DNA of 64,000 nt from a bacterium (GCA_023139105.1 JAGLOF010000011.1:1-64000), one strand, 5' to 3'; positions 25,877 through 37,597 are shown, counted from the stretch's first letter. Translations and numbers: made by a program. Notes: generated from the letters alone by a model not told the origin.

Positions 25877-28195
25877 TTACTGCAGCATTAATGTGTCCCG
25901 GCTGACAACCGTGGTTCTGAAGCGTACCGAAGCGGATTCCGATTTCACTTCCAGCTCCAGCGGCAACTCTGCATAGACAGCAGAGACAGTTCTAATTAAC
26001 CGCGATCCACCTGGAATTGAAAGCCGAAGATCTATATTTAACATTTCCGGCGGTTCCACTTCCCATGTAATATTTACCCGGCCATCATTGAGGTTATACT
26101 GCAAGTCTGTATCCACTGAAACAATTCCCAAAGTATCAGTCTTCAATGACATTACAACACGATGCCAGGAGCGATCAGACTGAATGCACCAGTTACATTG
26201 CACATCAAGAGTATCATTGAGTGAGCTTTGCATAACCTGCTCCCCAGTCACTTCAAACCATGCTGCTTCAAAATCATGAGAGAGAGTATCAACAAAAATC
26301 TTGCCTGCATAAGACCGCTCAAGATCATCGAACTTTACAGTCACACCATCTAATTTATCATTACCCTCAATCAATAGAGAGCCTTTTTGTGTATTAACAT
26401 CATAACGGGCATTGATATGCACATCTGATCGCCAAAGATCATTCCGTGTTGGTAGGCTGTAAAGTAAAGCACCATACCCGACGGTCAATATCAAAATGCC
26501 CATGCCCCACAATGGTTTTCTAATCACTTTCAGGCCCAGCTTAACATCTTTGACAGCTACTACACAATAGGCAAATCCATAAATAAATGGAATAGTCCAG
26601 ACCAAAAGCAGTAAAAATAATCCTGCTTCGGTAAAGAATCCTGTACTGCCGCTGTTAAAATCAAATCCTAAGTGTGACATCATGCGTACTGTAAAGGGCA
26701 AGGCCTCAGCGAAAAGCAGCCTGAACATTGGCAATGGGCTCAAAGCAACTAACAAAAATTTAATCCACGAAGGATGTATCAAGACAGCCAATGCCATACA
26801 AATTAACGCTAAGGCCGGGTAAGCGGCGAGACGCGTACCGGCAAGAACGAATAATAAAGTAAAGATAAAAAGCAGAACGAGGCTTCTCTTTACATAGACA
26901 TAGGCATCAGGGCTGAAACGCCAGCGGCGTGTTATCTGTAGTGCCAGCCATATCCCCAGGGCCAGGCAGAATACAGCAAACCACAAATACGGAGTCAAAT
27001 GAACCAGCCAGGGATAACGCATTGACGTCACCAGCTGCATCAGCCAATCTCCTGCCCTGACAGCAAACACAAGGATAATTGCCATGCTGAACAGCTTCCA
27101 GCCGGAAAATCTTACTCTGTCTTTTTTTTCAATGACGAACCGATATCTACGGCTCATCCAGAAAGCAATTCCCCCAATCAGCAGTGATAATATAAAAAGG
27201 ACACCCGGAACCCAAAGTGGAATAAACACTAATACACCCAGTACCATCCATAAAATGTATGGAGAGTTTTTAGAAGCAGGTATACCATTTTTCTGATATT
27301 TCAAAAGTAATCCATCCACTAGTTTCGCGCAATGCTCCAGCATAGGTTTGTACACATATTCGGCACGGTCCTGAGGTGTATGTATAGGAAAGTTATTTAT
27401 GCCTACTGTAAAATCAATAGCCGGAATATGATGCTTGAGGAATGGTATATGGTCTGAACCGGCTCCATCACCCAGGTTATTCAATGTTGAAAAATGTGTT
27501 GGATAACGAAGTCTATTCATACCCAGGTGCTTATCCAGTTCAAATGAATCACGCAAGAGCCATGCCGGAGCCATGCTGCTGTCTGTTTCCATGATGATAA
27601 ATATGTCGTCATCGGCTCCAGTCATATCAATGGAGATCATAAGTGCCACATCATCAATTTGCTGATAATTACGAACGAAATGCCAGGACCCCAGCAGTCC
27701 TCGTTCCTCACCGCCAAAAGCACAGAATACCATGGTGTAATGCCTGGGCCTTTTCTGCCATACACGAGCCAACTCAAGTACAGTGGCCGGACCGGATGCA
27801 TTATCATTGGCTCCAGGAACTTCCCGCGAATCCGAGTCAATATGGCCGCCAATGACAATCGTCGAATCAGTAACACCCCGGAATATGCCAATGGCCACAC
27901 CACTTTGTGTATTTATCGAACTTCCTGCATCAGCAATCCGGTCAAAACACATCACATAACTTGTGTCCGCGCCGTATTGCGCCAATCTGTCAGCCGACCA
28001 CTTCAGAGCCTGCCGCTCTGCCCTGGAACCCATTGGCCTGGGTCCGATAGTCTCACTTAAATGGACAATATGTGAATAAATTGAGTCGACATTCACTGTT
28101 GAAGTCTGCGCAACAACTAACATTGGTAAAAGCAGCAACAGAAATACAATAATTTTTTTTACAATCAACGAATTCTCCTTTATAACGAACGACAA
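25877..28195 (-). CDS. M28-family metallopeptidase with C-terminal multi-TM region
   Basis: VIGGHIDSDSREVPGANDNASGPATVLELAR, CAFGGEERGLLGSWHFV, GAGSDHIPFLKHHIPAIDFT. Confidence 0.92.
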   Translation of the reverse strand: MSFVIKENSLIVKKIIVFLLLLLPMLVVAQTSTVNVDSIYSHIVHLSETIGPRPMGSRAERQALKWSADRLAQYGADTSYVMCFDRIADAGSSINTQSGVAIGIFRGVTDSTIVIGGHIDSDSREVPGANDNASGPATVLELARVWQKRPRHYTMVFCAFGGEERGLLGSWHFVRNYQQIDDVALMISIDMTGADDDIFIIMETDSSMAPAWLLRDSFELDKHLGMNRLRYPTHFSTLNNLGDGAGSDHIPFLKHHIPAIDFTVGINNFPIHTPQDRAEYVYKPMLEHCAKLVDGLLLKYQKNGIPASKNSPYILWMVLGVLVFIPLWVPGVLFILSLLIGGIAFWMSRRYRFVIEKKDRVRFSGWKLFSMAIILVFAVRAGDWLMQLVTSMRYPWLVHLTPYLWFAVFCLALGIWLALQITRRWRFSPDAYVYVKRSLVLLFIFTLLFVLAGTRLAAYPALALICMALAVLIHPSWIKFLLVALSPLPMFRLLFAEALPFTVRMMSHLGFDFNSGSTGFFTEAGLFLLLLVWTIPFIYGFAYCVVAVKDVKLGLKVIRKPLWGMGILILTVGYGALLYSLPTRNDLWRSDVHINARYDVNTQKGSLLIEGNDKLDGVTVKFDDLERSYAGKIFVDTLSHDFEAAWFEVTGEQVMQSSLNDTLDVQCNWCIQSDRSWHRVVMSLKTDTLGIVSVDTDLQYNLNDGRVNITWEVEPPEMLNIDLRLSIPGGSRLIRTVSAVYAELPLELEVKSESASVRFRTTVVSRDTLMLQ

Positions 28196-28878
28196 TTATC
28201 AATCGAATAAGAGTTCTTCTCCAATGCGACCAGACGAACAATAAAGCCGGCAAATATCAATGCAAAATGGCACATGATTGATGGCATGCCGCCCTGGGCC
28301 GCAGGAAGAAATGTCACTATAATTGAGGACGGTGCTACAAAGGCCAGTGTACCCCAAAAAATATATCTTAGCATACGGCGATGATAAGGATTGACACTGG
28401 ATCTCATACCCCATGCGGACACACCAATCATACCCAGCAAACCGAGCTGGTAATAAATGCAATACAGCAAATATTGCGGCATCAAATTCTGATACTTTGC
28501 AAAAACCACAGAACAGACAGAAATAGATACAAATTGACTGTCAATCACTATCCACAGTACAATGATTGAGGCCGCACATATCATCCCCCATGCAAATCTG
28601 ATCACAGCCTTAGAACGAGGTGTTAACAATTTAGCAATCAACAATAATCCTAAAGGAGGAAGCCAGGTAATATCTACAAAAGCCAGTTTTGAGATAATGA
28701 CACTTCCGCCACCGGAGCCACATGCAAGAACCTCCATTATCTGATATCCTGCCAGCAAAAACAACAAAGCACTGCTGATCCGAATAATTGATTTTCTTCC
28801 AGTACCAGCCAGTGCCCAGATTCCGGCAACAATTTCAAGCATCGCTGTCAAAATTGATAAATATGGTGAGTACATCAA
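28180..28878 (-). CDS. Multi-pass membrane protein of unknown function
   Basis: Several TM segments; overlaps the start of the M28 gene. Confidence 0.6.
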   Translation of the reverse strand: MMYSPYLSILTAMLEIVAGIWALAGTGRKSIIRISSALLFLLAGYQIMEVLACGSGGGSVIISKLAFVDITWLPPLGLLLIAKLLTPRSKAVIRFAWGMICAASIIVLWIVIDSQFVSISVCSVVFAKYQNLMPQYLLYCIYYQLGLLGMIGVSAWGMRSSVNPYHRRMLRYIFWGTLAFVAPSSIIVTFLPAAQGGMPSIMCHFALIFAGFIVRLVALEKNSYSIDNCRSL

Positions 28879-28968
28879 CAGTACACCTATGTCTTTCTAT
28901 TTAAAACCGGTTGGTCTAAAACGCCATGAGGATTAACAGAATACTCCACGGCTATAAAAAAATGCAGC

Positions 28969-29979
28969 CTAAGGATTCACAAACAGACTGAAATTAGCAT
29001 TAATACCAACAGAAGCAACAAATGGGCTGGCATCATTTTCGAATGTTGCCGTACTCAACATAGCATAAATCTTTGTATTGTCTATAACTGTCTTAAAAAC
29101 TCCTGCCGTTATCCCAAAACCCTCAACAGCACCTGAAGTTACCATTCCAATAGAGACTGCAATATCAGTTTTTATATCTTTCAACGTCACAGTGGACGTT
29201 GTATAGAAGAATTTAATATCCTCGTCGCCCGTCTTCATACTCTCAAAAGAAATGCCTACTTTAACATTTTTAAACTTACTTGTTGCGTAAATTCTAAGTG
29301 CATTTTTATCAACTCCAATTCCGGGAATTGGGGCCATAATGTCACCGTTCATTGCTGTCACAATCCCTATAGTACAATTATTTTTATTGTAGGATACCCC
29401 AAATATGTATGCATGATCATTATCATTAGAATCATCTACATATAATCCGCCTACCAATGTAATACCTTTTAAATCAGGAGATTTATATTGAAAGGAGTTG
29501 TCAGTAAAACCGTTGGTCCCACCGGACAATCCATAAGTAGCACCACCGGCACCATATATTCCACCGGCATTTATATGAGACAGATTGTAGAATGGATCCA
29601 TAGCAAAACCCGGAGCTTTATAGGCATTGGTCATTCGGCCTACAGAAACAGAACCAAATCCCCCTTTCAAACCACCATAAAAGAAACGCTGTTTAAAAGC
29701 ACGCCCATCACCGTCTCTGTCTGAAAAGGCTTGGGTCTGTATATGGAAGAAAGTTTTGATCTGCTCATTTCCCCATTCTCCTTTAATTCCGAAAAGGGAT
29801 ATATTGTCACGACCCTGAATACCATCAATTCCGGCACCAACACCATCCTCATTAATCATATTAAGCGAATAACGAAAACTACCATACATTGTTACATTTG
29901 GAGGATTGCCGGCAATACAAATCCCCTGTACGCTCAAAACAACTGCTGCTAAAATTAACAAATATGATTGGCGTTTCAT
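28969..29979 (-). CDS. Gram-negative porin
   Basis: VTMYGSFRYSLNMINEDG...DNISLFGIKGEWGNEQIKTFFHIQTQA...GLKGGFGSVSVGRMTNAYK, general porin pattern. Confidence 0.85.
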   Translation of the reverse strand: MKRQSYLLILAAVVLSVQGICIAGNPPNVTMYGSFRYSLNMINEDGVGAGIDGIQGRDNISLFGIKGEWGNEQIKTFFHIQTQAFSDRDGDGRAFKQRFFYGGLKGGFGSVSVGRMTNAYKAPGFAMDPFYNLSHINAGGIYGAGGATYGLSGGTNGFTDNSFQYKSPDLKGITLVGGLYVDDSNDNDHAYIFGVSYNKNNCTIGIVTAMNGDIMAPIPGIGVDKNALRIYATSKFKNVKVGISFESMKTGDEDIKFFYTTSTVTLKDIKTDIAVSIGMVTSGAVEGFGITAGVFKTVIDNTKIYAMLSTATFENDASPFVASVGINANFSLFVNP

Positions 29980-30038
29980 GTTACAGCCCTCCTTTTGATG
30001 AATATAATTATGATACTAAAGAATCTACATAATCATTT

Positions 30039-31064
30039 TTAACCTGTCAACCCAACAATTAAAAAACCCAATGCTGCCACAATGCCGGCAAAGAGAGCAT
30101 AGGGCAACTGAGTAACTACATGATCCATGTGGTCTGAGGCAGAAGCCATAGACGAGATCAATGTAGTATCAGAGATTGGTGAGCAATGATCACCAAATAC
30201 ACCACCCGAGACAATGGCAGCTACCACAGGTAACAAGTCCCCGCCCATCTGCTGCACAACAGGAATGCCGATAGGCACCATAATGCCCCATGTGCCCCAT
30301 GAAGTCCCGGTAGAAAAAGCAATGAAACCTGTAGTGATAAACAGAATCATCGGCAGTAATTTTGGAGATATCAACCTTTGAGCAATTGAGGCCACATATG
30401 TTCCCGTACCCATATCACGGCAGAGTTGACCAATGGCAAATGCAAACATCATCAGTATGGCTATTGGATAAAAATTATAGATCAGAGATTTAAAGTAGAT
30501 TGAAAAAGAAAATGGAATGCCCTGCATTGCCAGAAGTCCGGCCATGTAGGCCCCCCAGGCATTGACTGGAATCATAGCACAAATTGGTGCAGAAGTAGAA
30601 TCACAAAGATAGGCCAGTTTTTCTCTGGATATTTTAAGCCGATCAAACAAAGGCCGGCTCACTGTTCCTGTTACCAGCACACTGATACTGGATTCAATAG
30701 GAACGGCTATCCCTATAAATACGGCAAGGAACTGCGCACGTCTTCGGGATTGAATCAAAGATCTGGCAGATAACCAGTCAATAAATCCCTGCACACCTCC
30801 GCTATGCTGTGTGAAAGCAATCACCGCACCGATAGTTGCAGAAAAAAGAATGACACGTGTGTTCCCAGGATCCTGAAATACACGTATACAGAGATCAATA
30901 GTATCGGCCAAACCTTTTAAAGGATTACCACCGGCCAGAATAGTAGTACCTGTCCAAAGGCCGACGATCAGAGCCACATAGACTTGCCTGTAGATAATGG
31001 CAATTATAATAGCGACCAACGGTGGAATCACCGACAGCCAGGCGTGCAGTTCAAGGTTCAGCAT
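30039..31064 (-). CDS. NhaC-like Na+/H+ antiporter
   Basis: STGTSWGTWGIMVPIGIPV, GGVFGDHCSPISDTTLISSMAS. Confidence 0.85.
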   Translation of the reverse strand: MLNLELHAWLSVIPPLVAIIIAIIYRQVYVALIVGLWTGTTILAGGNPLKGLADTIDLCIRVFQDPGNTRVILFSATIGAVIAFTQHSGGVQGFIDWLSARSLIQSRRRAQFLAVFIGIAVPIESSISVLVTGTVSRPLFDRLKISREKLAYLCDSTSAPICAMIPVNAWGAYMAGLLAMQGIPFSFSIYFKSLIYNFYPIAILMMFAFAIGQLCRDMGTGTYVASIAQRLISPKLLPMILFITTGFIAFSTGTSWGTWGIMVPIGIPVVQQMGGDLLPVVAAIVSGGVFGDHCSPISDTTLISSMASASDHMDHVVTQLPYALFAGIVAALGFLIVGLTG

Positions 31065-31087
31065 AACTTCTCCTTAAACATATTTGA

Positions 31088-31114
31088 AAGCCCCTCACCG
31101 AATGCAAGGGGCTT
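31088..31114. terminator. Terminator hairpin
   Basis: AAGCCCCT ... AGGGGCTT. Confidence 0.6.
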
Positions 31115-31134
31115 AAAGTTTCAAACAGATTAAT

Positions 31135-34100
31135 TTACTTCTTCCAGTCCGGCAATCTTCCCGGTGTCCATGGAGCTTTAATTGATTCCAACTTTTTCTC
31201 CAGTTCGACAACATCTATCTCTATCATCTGCTTGAGCGTGTCATAATGCTCTCCGAATTCTTCGCGTATAATACGATATGCCTCCCGCTCGGTCTGCGTC
31301 ACTGCCGCCGTTGAGCGACGGTGGGTAAAGGCCATCGTACGTAGACGACCGGATATGGACGTCAACGGATTTTCGCTGTGGCGACTGATTATGGGATCAC
31401 CATTGAAGGCCATCATCATGGATTCCAAAATTTTCTCCATAGTCATCGCATCAGCCATAATTACACCAGGTGCACCCGGCGTAACCTGTACAGCCTGTTT
31501 TACGAATGCTATACGTTTTTGCAATTCATCTGCTGCATTAATAGAGCCCTGCACTACGCGATATAGTTCTGCCGCTTCTCTCTGGAATGCCGCCAATACT
31601 TTCCTGTCTTCAGCCGGCAGCGTAGTATTGTTTAAAGCGATTACATTAAACGACTGAGCTCCCACCAGTTCTGAAATCTGACCGTTAATGCTCAATGACA
31701 CAGAGACATGATATCTGCCTGGTGCCACCAGATTACCGGCAGACCCCGTTGAAAGTGGGTCATACTTTTCGTCAGTAAGACGAACAGGCCTTGTTCCGGC
31801 ATCACGCATATCCCAAGTATAACGTCCAATACCCTTTTTGGGCGATTGCGCCAACTTACGAATCTCCTTGCCAACATCATCCATAATAGTGAAAAGCAGG
31901 TATATTTTCTCTTCATTATCCTCTGCACGGAGCGCATCCCAGGAAGGATAGGGAATGGCCTTGCCATCTTTATCGAGCTTTTTCTCTTTCTCTTTACGCT
32001 GAGCCTTCAGGCTCTTTGGTATGTCTTTTAAATAAAGCGTAAATGTAGCAGCCACAGGAGGATTTTCAGCTGCATAATAGGTTGAACCCTGACCATACTT
32101 ACCGCCCTTTGGTACAAACTGTAATGCATCCTTGATGGGATACATCATGGCTTTTTTATCCAGGTCGGATCGGGTAAAGTGGCGCAGCGGTGTGTAATCA
32201 TCAATAATATAAAATCCACGCCCGAAAGTAGCTATGACCAAATCATTCTCACGCTCCTGAATGGCTATATCTTTCACTGATATTGTAGGAAGATCATTCT
32301 TTAACTGCACCCACTCCTTACCTCCATCCACGGAGAAAAAGACAGTAAATTCAGTTCCGATAAAAAGCAGATTGGCATTTACAGGATCTTGTGCGAAAGT
32401 ATGAACAGGCCCATTAGCCGGTAGATTATTTACTATTGATTTCCAGCTCCTGCCTTTATCCGTAGATTTATAGACATATGGTTTAAAATCATCACGTTTA
32501 TGATTGTTGAACGTGGCATAAACTACATTAACATCATGCCTTGACGGGCAGATATCCGAGACATATGTCATCCCGGGTACTCCGGGAAATTCCGACATAT
32601 TTCGCCAGGTATTCTGATCTTCAGTAATCTGAATTAATCCGTCATCAGTACCGGCATAAATTAGATTTTCATCCAACTTTGATTCTGCTAAAGAGACAAT
32701 TGTACCCCAGAGACTTGTGGATGCATTCTTTGCAACCGCATCAACAGACCATACCTTACCCATTACGGGCAGTGTATTTCGATCAATCTGCCTTGTTAAA
32801 TCATCAGATATAACTGTCCAGGAATTACCTCGATCTTCTGATCTGAAGACTTTATTTGCAGCACAATACAATCTGCCGGGAGCATGATTGCTGACAAAGA
32901 GAGGTGTATCCCAGTTCCACTTATATGTATCCTCTCCTTTTCGTGGCTGAGGTTTGATAGAGATTGATTCACCGCTTTTTCGGTCATAACGTACCATATA
33001 ACCATATTGAGATTCAGCATATACAATATCCGGATTTTCAGGATCAACAGCAGTCCAGAAGCCATCACCACCATTGGTAACAAACCAGTCATCATTGATT
33101 ATACCAAGCCTGGATAGTGTACGAGACGGTCCGCCCATTGAATTATTATCCTGAGTACCTCCATATACATAATAAAAGGGCTTGGAATTATCTACACCGA
33201 CTCTATAAAACTGCGTAACAGGAAGATTTGGTTTAAACTGCCAGTTGGACCCGGCGTCCCATGATTCATAGATACCACCGTCTCCACCGATGAGCAGATG
33301 ACGGGTATCTTCAGGATTTATCCACAAAGCATGGTCATCAACATGACGGCCTTTGAGACCAAGCCTATGCCATGAACGGCCACCGTCATCTGTATATTGT
33401 GTAACAGTTTCAACAGAATAAACTTTATCTGCATCCTGTGGATCACAAAAAATTTCATTGTAATGCTGAGGGCTGCTGGCTACATGGCTACTCATCTTTT
33501 TCCATGAAGCACCACGGTCTGTTGAACGGAAAAAACCACCTGTGTCTCCGGCTGCTTCAATTATAGCATATATGAAATCAGGATTCACCGGGCTCACTGC
33601 AAGGCCGATAGCACCCATATCACCTCCTGGAAGCCCTTTCTTAAGGCGATCCCATGTCTTACCGGCATTTACAGTTTTATATATGGCCGTCTCCGGGCCG
33701 CCGTCAATCTTGGTGAAGACATGCCGGCGACGTTGATGGGAAGCAGCATAAATAACATCGGGATTACGTGGATCAAATGTAATATCAGAGACTCCGGTAT
33801 GTTCACTAATAGTAAGAACGGCTTTCCAGGTCTTGCCGCCATCCGTGGTCTTATAAAGGCCACGCTCTGCACCAGGCCCCCAGACCGAACCTTCAGCTGC
33901 TACATAGACAACGTCAGAATTGCGAGGATCAACAAGAATCTCACCAATTTGACGTGAATTTTTAAGCCCCATATTCTTCCAGCTCTTACCGCCGTCAATT
34001 GTCTTATATACGCCATCACCATAACCAAGGGCACGTTGACTATTGTTTTCACCGGTACCTGCCCATACTACATTGTGATTGCCCGGATCCATTACAACAC

Positions 34101-34401
34101 AGCCGATGGCATATGAGCCGTAATTGTCGAACACCGGCTTCCATGTCACACCGTGGTTCACTGTCTTCCAAATATTACCAGAAGCCACAGCAACATAATA
34201 TTCACTGGTATTTTCAGGATTTACAGCAAAATCACCTATGCGGCCCGAACAAAAAGCAGGGCCGATATTTCGCCAACGAAGTCCCGAAAAAACATTTGAA
34301 CTTAGACTAGATTTATCTTTTGCCGAATTACTTTTTCCACCTGCTACTGCACCTGAATAGAGCAGCAAGCTTACACACAGAATGAGTGGAATACGCCTCA
34401 T
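31135..34401 (-). CDS. VPS10/BNR-repeat (sortilin-like) secreted protein
   Basis: FSGLRWRNIGPAFCSGRIGDFAVNPENTSEYYVAVASGNIWKTVNHGVTWKPVFD and repeated YKTTDGGKTW Asp-box motifs. Confidence 0.92.
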   Translation of the reverse strand: MRRIPLILCVSLLLYSGAVAGGKSNSAKDKSSLSSNVFSGLRWRNIGPAFCSGRIGDFAVNPENTSEYYVAVASGNIWKTVNHGVTWKPVFDNYGSYAIGCVVMDPGNHNVVWAGTGENNSQRALGYGDGVYKTIDGGKSWKNMGLKNSRQIGEILVDPRNSDVVYVAAEGSVWGPGAERGLYKTTDGGKTWKAVLTISEHTGVSDITFDPRNPDVIYAASHQRRRHVFTKIDGGPETAIYKTVNAGKTWDRLKKGLPGGDMGAIGLAVSPVNPDFIYAIIEAAGDTGGFFRSTDRGASWKKMSSHVASSPQHYNEIFCDPQDADKVYSVETVTQYTDDGGRSWHRLGLKGRHVDDHALWINPEDTRHLLIGGDGGIYESWDAGSNWQFKPNLPVTQFYRVGVDNSKPFYYVYGGTQDNNSMGGPSRTLSRLGIINDDWFVTNGGDGFWTAVDPENPDIVYAESQYGYMVRYDRKSGESISIKPQPRKGEDTYKWNWDTPLFVSNHAPGRLYCAANKVFRSEDRGNSWTVISDDLTRQIDRNTLPVMGKVWSVDAVAKNASTSLWGTIVSLAESKLDENLIYAGTDDGLIQITEDQNTWRNMSEFPGVPGMTYVSDICPSRHDVNVVYATFNNHKRDDFKPYVYKSTDKGRSWKSIVNNLPANGPVHTFAQDPVNANLLFIGTEFTVFFSVDGGKEWVQLKNDLPTISVKDIAIQERENDLVIATFGRGFYIIDDYTPLRHFTRSDLDKKAMMYPIKDALQFVPKGGKYGQGSTYYAAENPPVAATFTLYLKDIPKSLKAQRKEKEKKLDKDGKAIPYPSWDALRAEDNEEKIYLLFTIMDDVGKEIRKLAQSPKKGIGRYTWDMRDAGTRPVRLTDEKYDPLSTGSAGNLVAPGRYHVSVSLSINGQISELVGAQSFNVIALNNTTLPAEDRKVLAAFQREAAELYRVVQGSINAADELQKRIAFVKQAVQVTPGAPGVIMADAMTMEKILESMMMAFNGDPIISRHSENPLTSISGRLRTMAFTHRRSTAAVTQTEREAYRIIREEFGEHYDTLKQMIEIDVVELEKKLESIKAPWTPGRLPDWKK

Positions 34402-34621
34402 GGAATTTCTCCTGTTAGAAGTTTTTGTAAAAGTTAGTCTGGGATTGTGTATAAATGTATGAATGCTGAGCTTTTTAATCAACTCCTTTTTGCATATTAC
34501 CTATACAAACTCTTTTTTAAATAAATGAAATATGGAACACAGATGACGAAAGTAAATAGAAAATGACTTGATATAAATCGGGAATAAATGTATTTTTAAA
34601 AGTATCAAAAAAGGAGTAAAT

Positions 34622-36553
34622 GTGCCAGGTATTCAAAGAAATTGCACACCCATGGTCTTCTGGACATGGGGTGATGAAGCTATAGAGAATCCACGTAAGA
34701 TAAAAATTGCTCTGGAAGCTTTACATGAAGCCGGTGTTAAGGGTTTTCTTGTAATGTTAAAGAACACTCGCTATACCTTGTTTGACAGACGTGTTATTCG
34801 TGCTGTCAGCCAGGTATCTCAATGGTCTAAAAAGCGCGGACTCTCTTTTTGGATACATATGGACCCCCGACATGCATCACGTAAATTCATTCAAGATACC
34901 GGCGAAAATCTGCAATATATACTCTTTAGCCAGGCCACAGGCATGAAACCGGTTACTCCATTAATCGATCCTCATTTTGAGATAGAATTCAAATGGCCCC
35001 CAATCTCTGAAACTGCCTGGCTTCAAGAAGCCGCAATATCCGTACAACCTGTCTCTTTGGAACGCGCCTTTATATTCCAGACAATTGATGGTAAAATTGC
35101 TGTAGATACCATAAACGACATTACCGCTCATACCAATATGACTTCAAATATGGCAAAACGTACTACTTTGGTTTTTGGTGAGATGCATCTCCCTGAAGAT
35201 GAGACATGGTATGTCTGCGCATTCCCTAAATTTGACACCAATCTATATGATTATGCCGGACGTGAATCAAATGACAGCATGAGTGTATTTATTGAAGATC
35301 TATTTGACGGTTGTACGCATTTAGATGGCATAGCCTGGGCCGAAGGAGGACCTCCGGCCATGGTTCCCCAGGCATTTTTACCCGTCAGCCTGTCGATATT
35401 TAACTCCTTTAAATCCGAGATGGGCTATTCACTACAATCCAAACTCTATGCACTTGTATTTGAATGCAGTAACAACGAACATTTATCTATCCGGCATGAT
35501 TATTTTAATTTTCTAAATAAACTACTCTTAACAGCAAGGCATGATTTCTATCGTAATTTACATAGTTTTTTCCCAGGTGTTCAACTGGGAGCTCACCACC
35601 AGCGTATTCCATCAGTACTGGCAAATCAGCGGAACTCAGGTTGCATTGATCCATGGCGGAACATGCAGCACATGCAAGCCGGATTCTGTCTCATTGAAGC
35701 TACAAACGGATCAATACACAGACATCTGCTGGCAAGACTCATTGCACTTAAGAGCATGGCTGCGCAGGGCCAACGTTATACTTACTGTAGTTTGGATTGG
35801 GATAGCCTTGATGATAAAGATCGTACTCTTCTTGTTGATTGGATGCTGGTACTGGGTTTAGAGATCAGTCCGCAACTTCATCATTCAGGCGAGATATCAG
35901 ACCAAAAACAGTCCGCCATTTTATCCTTGATAAATCGCCAGAAAAAACATAATTCAAATACTCTCTCCCCCTATCCTATCACTGATACTGCAATGATATA
36001 TCCTTTTGAAACATTGATCACCGCAGATCAGGCCATTGCTAATGATACAATTTCTCACTTTGCACATTGGAGTGTAGACCTTATGCTGGCCGGCATTCAA
36101 ATTGATATATTCTCATCTACACAGCTCTCCGATGCACGATTGATCAAAGGCATGCTGCATCTCTGTGGACGTCAATACCGCCAGCTTGTTTTCCCATATC
36201 CTTCTGTCCTGGATGACAAAACAATATCTATGCTGCACCATTTACACAGCCAGAGCTTTCCTATATTTTTTATGGGTTGTAATATGCAATACAATCTCAA
36301 GGGACAATCCATTGATGTTCTGGATATACCGGTTGAAGATAGTGCAAATGAGCTGGTTAAAAGGGGACTAAAGCCATTACTTATAAGCCCTCCAAATACA
36401 ATTGCAGCATTATATGAAACAGAAACAAATTGGGCCGCTGTTGTGGCACCACTTAAATCAGACATTGCAGTAGAGGGGGAAATTCAATTCGGATCACATA
36501 AAATTACTATACCGCGCGGAAAAGGATTGCAGGTAATTGAATTTATTAACTAA
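34622..36553 (+). CDS. Hypothetical protein, possibly glycoside-hydrolase-like TIM barrel
   Basis: GTG start with AAAAAGGAG RBS; FWTWGDEAIENPRKIKIALEALHEAGVKGFLVML resembles barrel N-termini of carbohydrate-active enzymes; family not identified. Confidence 0.5.
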   Translation: MPGIQRNCTPMVFWTWGDEAIENPRKIKIALEALHEAGVKGFLVMLKNTRYTLFDRRVIRAVSQVSQWSKKRGLSFWIHMDPRHASRKFIQDTGENLQYILFSQATGMKPVTPLIDPHFEIEFKWPPISETAWLQEAAISVQPVSLERAFIFQTIDGKIAVDTINDITAHTNMTSNMAKRTTLVFGEMHLPEDETWYVCAFPKFDTNLYDYAGRESNDSMSVFIEDLFDGCTHLDGIAWAEGGPPAMVPQAFLPVSLSIFNSFKSEMGYSLQSKLYALVFECSNNEHLSIRHDYFNFLNKLLLTARHDFYRNLHSFFPGVQLGAHHQRIPSVLANQRNSGCIDPWRNMQHMQAGFCLIEATNGSIHRHLLARLIALKSMAAQGQRYTYCSLDWDSLDDKDRTLLVDWMLVLGLEISPQLHHSGEISDQKQSAILSLINRQKKHNSNTLSPYPITDTAMIYPFETLITADQAIANDTISHFAHWSVDLMLAGIQIDIFSSTQLSDARLIKGMLHLCGRQYRQLVFPYPSVLDDKTISMLHHLHSQSFPIFFMGCNMQYNLKGQSIDVLDIPVEDSANELVKRGLKPLLISPPNTIAALYETETNWAAVVAPLKSDIAVEGEIQFGSHKITIPRGKGLQVIEFIN

Positions 36554-36684
36554 TCCGTTATGTAGATGCAAGATAGGCCGATCTCCCGGGAACTGTCTAT
36601 TCAAATTTTGCTTTAGTTAAATCTTATAGTTGACATTTAACAATGCGAAACGTTCAGATAACATCCTTCAGGATCTTTTATGGA

Positions 36685-37560
36685 TTATTCATAGGGAAGA
36701 TGAGCAAGCCCTGTCTCTTCATGCAATTGCTTGCGTCGAGATTCAAGAAGCTGTAGAGGCTCTCCTCTGAATTCAGCAGCAGTTTGAATAATAACACCAC
36801 GATCTTGGGCTACCTTGAACAGGGGTTCAATCTTATGGCGCCATTGAAAATCACGGCAAATATGATGATCTAAAATCATTTTTTGCAAACTTGTAGATTC
36901 AATAACAGCTTTTAATGCAGAGACTTTTTCATCCAAATTATAGATTTCGCCTTGCTGTCTATACGTTACCGGCCCATCAAGGTATAGCATATCCGGATTC
37001 TGCCGGCAGATGAAGTCCAATATATTACCATGACAAGCACCTGCTATCTCAGATGAAAAAACAAAACAACTATCAGCTTCTTGAACTGAGACCTGAAGTA
37101 CCCGGTTATAAATATCCGGATTTTCAGCTACCGGTTTTGAAAATTCAATTCGAGTACTGCCTAATCTGAACACCTTATTGTCTACAAATTCAAGATCTTT
37201 TGCCACCTTCCGCACTTCACTCATCCATGCAAAAACCTTGTTACGCCGATCCGGAGATGTATATTGATTGGGATTTTTAATGAAAAGTGTTTTATCTGCC
37301 AAACTCTCGGGCGGCAGAGCTTCAATTTGTGAAGGATGAAAATGAGTTAACACTATTGCCCGGGCTGATTCCAAAAAAAGCTGAACTCGGCGAGACATTT
37401 TTTCAACAGTCCAATGTTCAACGGCCAGGGGTCTTAAATCAAAACGTTTTTCCATCAACCAGATACCCGGATCAATCAATATCCGGGTATCCATGGTCTC
37501 AATAAATGTAGCCATACTACGGGCACCAAGAGATTCCGCAGCCAGGGGCGTGATCTGCAT
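36685..37560 (-). CDS. MBL-fold hydrolase, UPF0282-like
   Basis: DTRILIDPGIWL, AIVLTHFHPSQIE, MILDHHICRDFQWR. Confidence 0.75.
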   Translation of the reverse strand: MQITPLAAESLGARSMATFIETMDTRILIDPGIWLMEKRFDLRPLAVEHWTVEKMSRRVQLFLESARAIVLTHFHPSQIEALPPESLADKTLFIKNPNQYTSPDRRNKVFAWMSEVRKVAKDLEFVDNKVFRLGSTRIEFSKPVAENPDIYNRVLQVSVQEADSCFVFSSEIAGACHGNILDFICRQNPDMLYLDGPVTYRQQGEIYNLDEKVSALKAVIESTSLQKMILDHHICRDFQWRHKIEPLFKVAQDRGVIIQTAAEFRGEPLQLLESRRKQLHEETGLAHLPYE

Positions 37561-37597
37561 CGTTCACTCTCCTTGCCATTATACTACTAATCAGAAA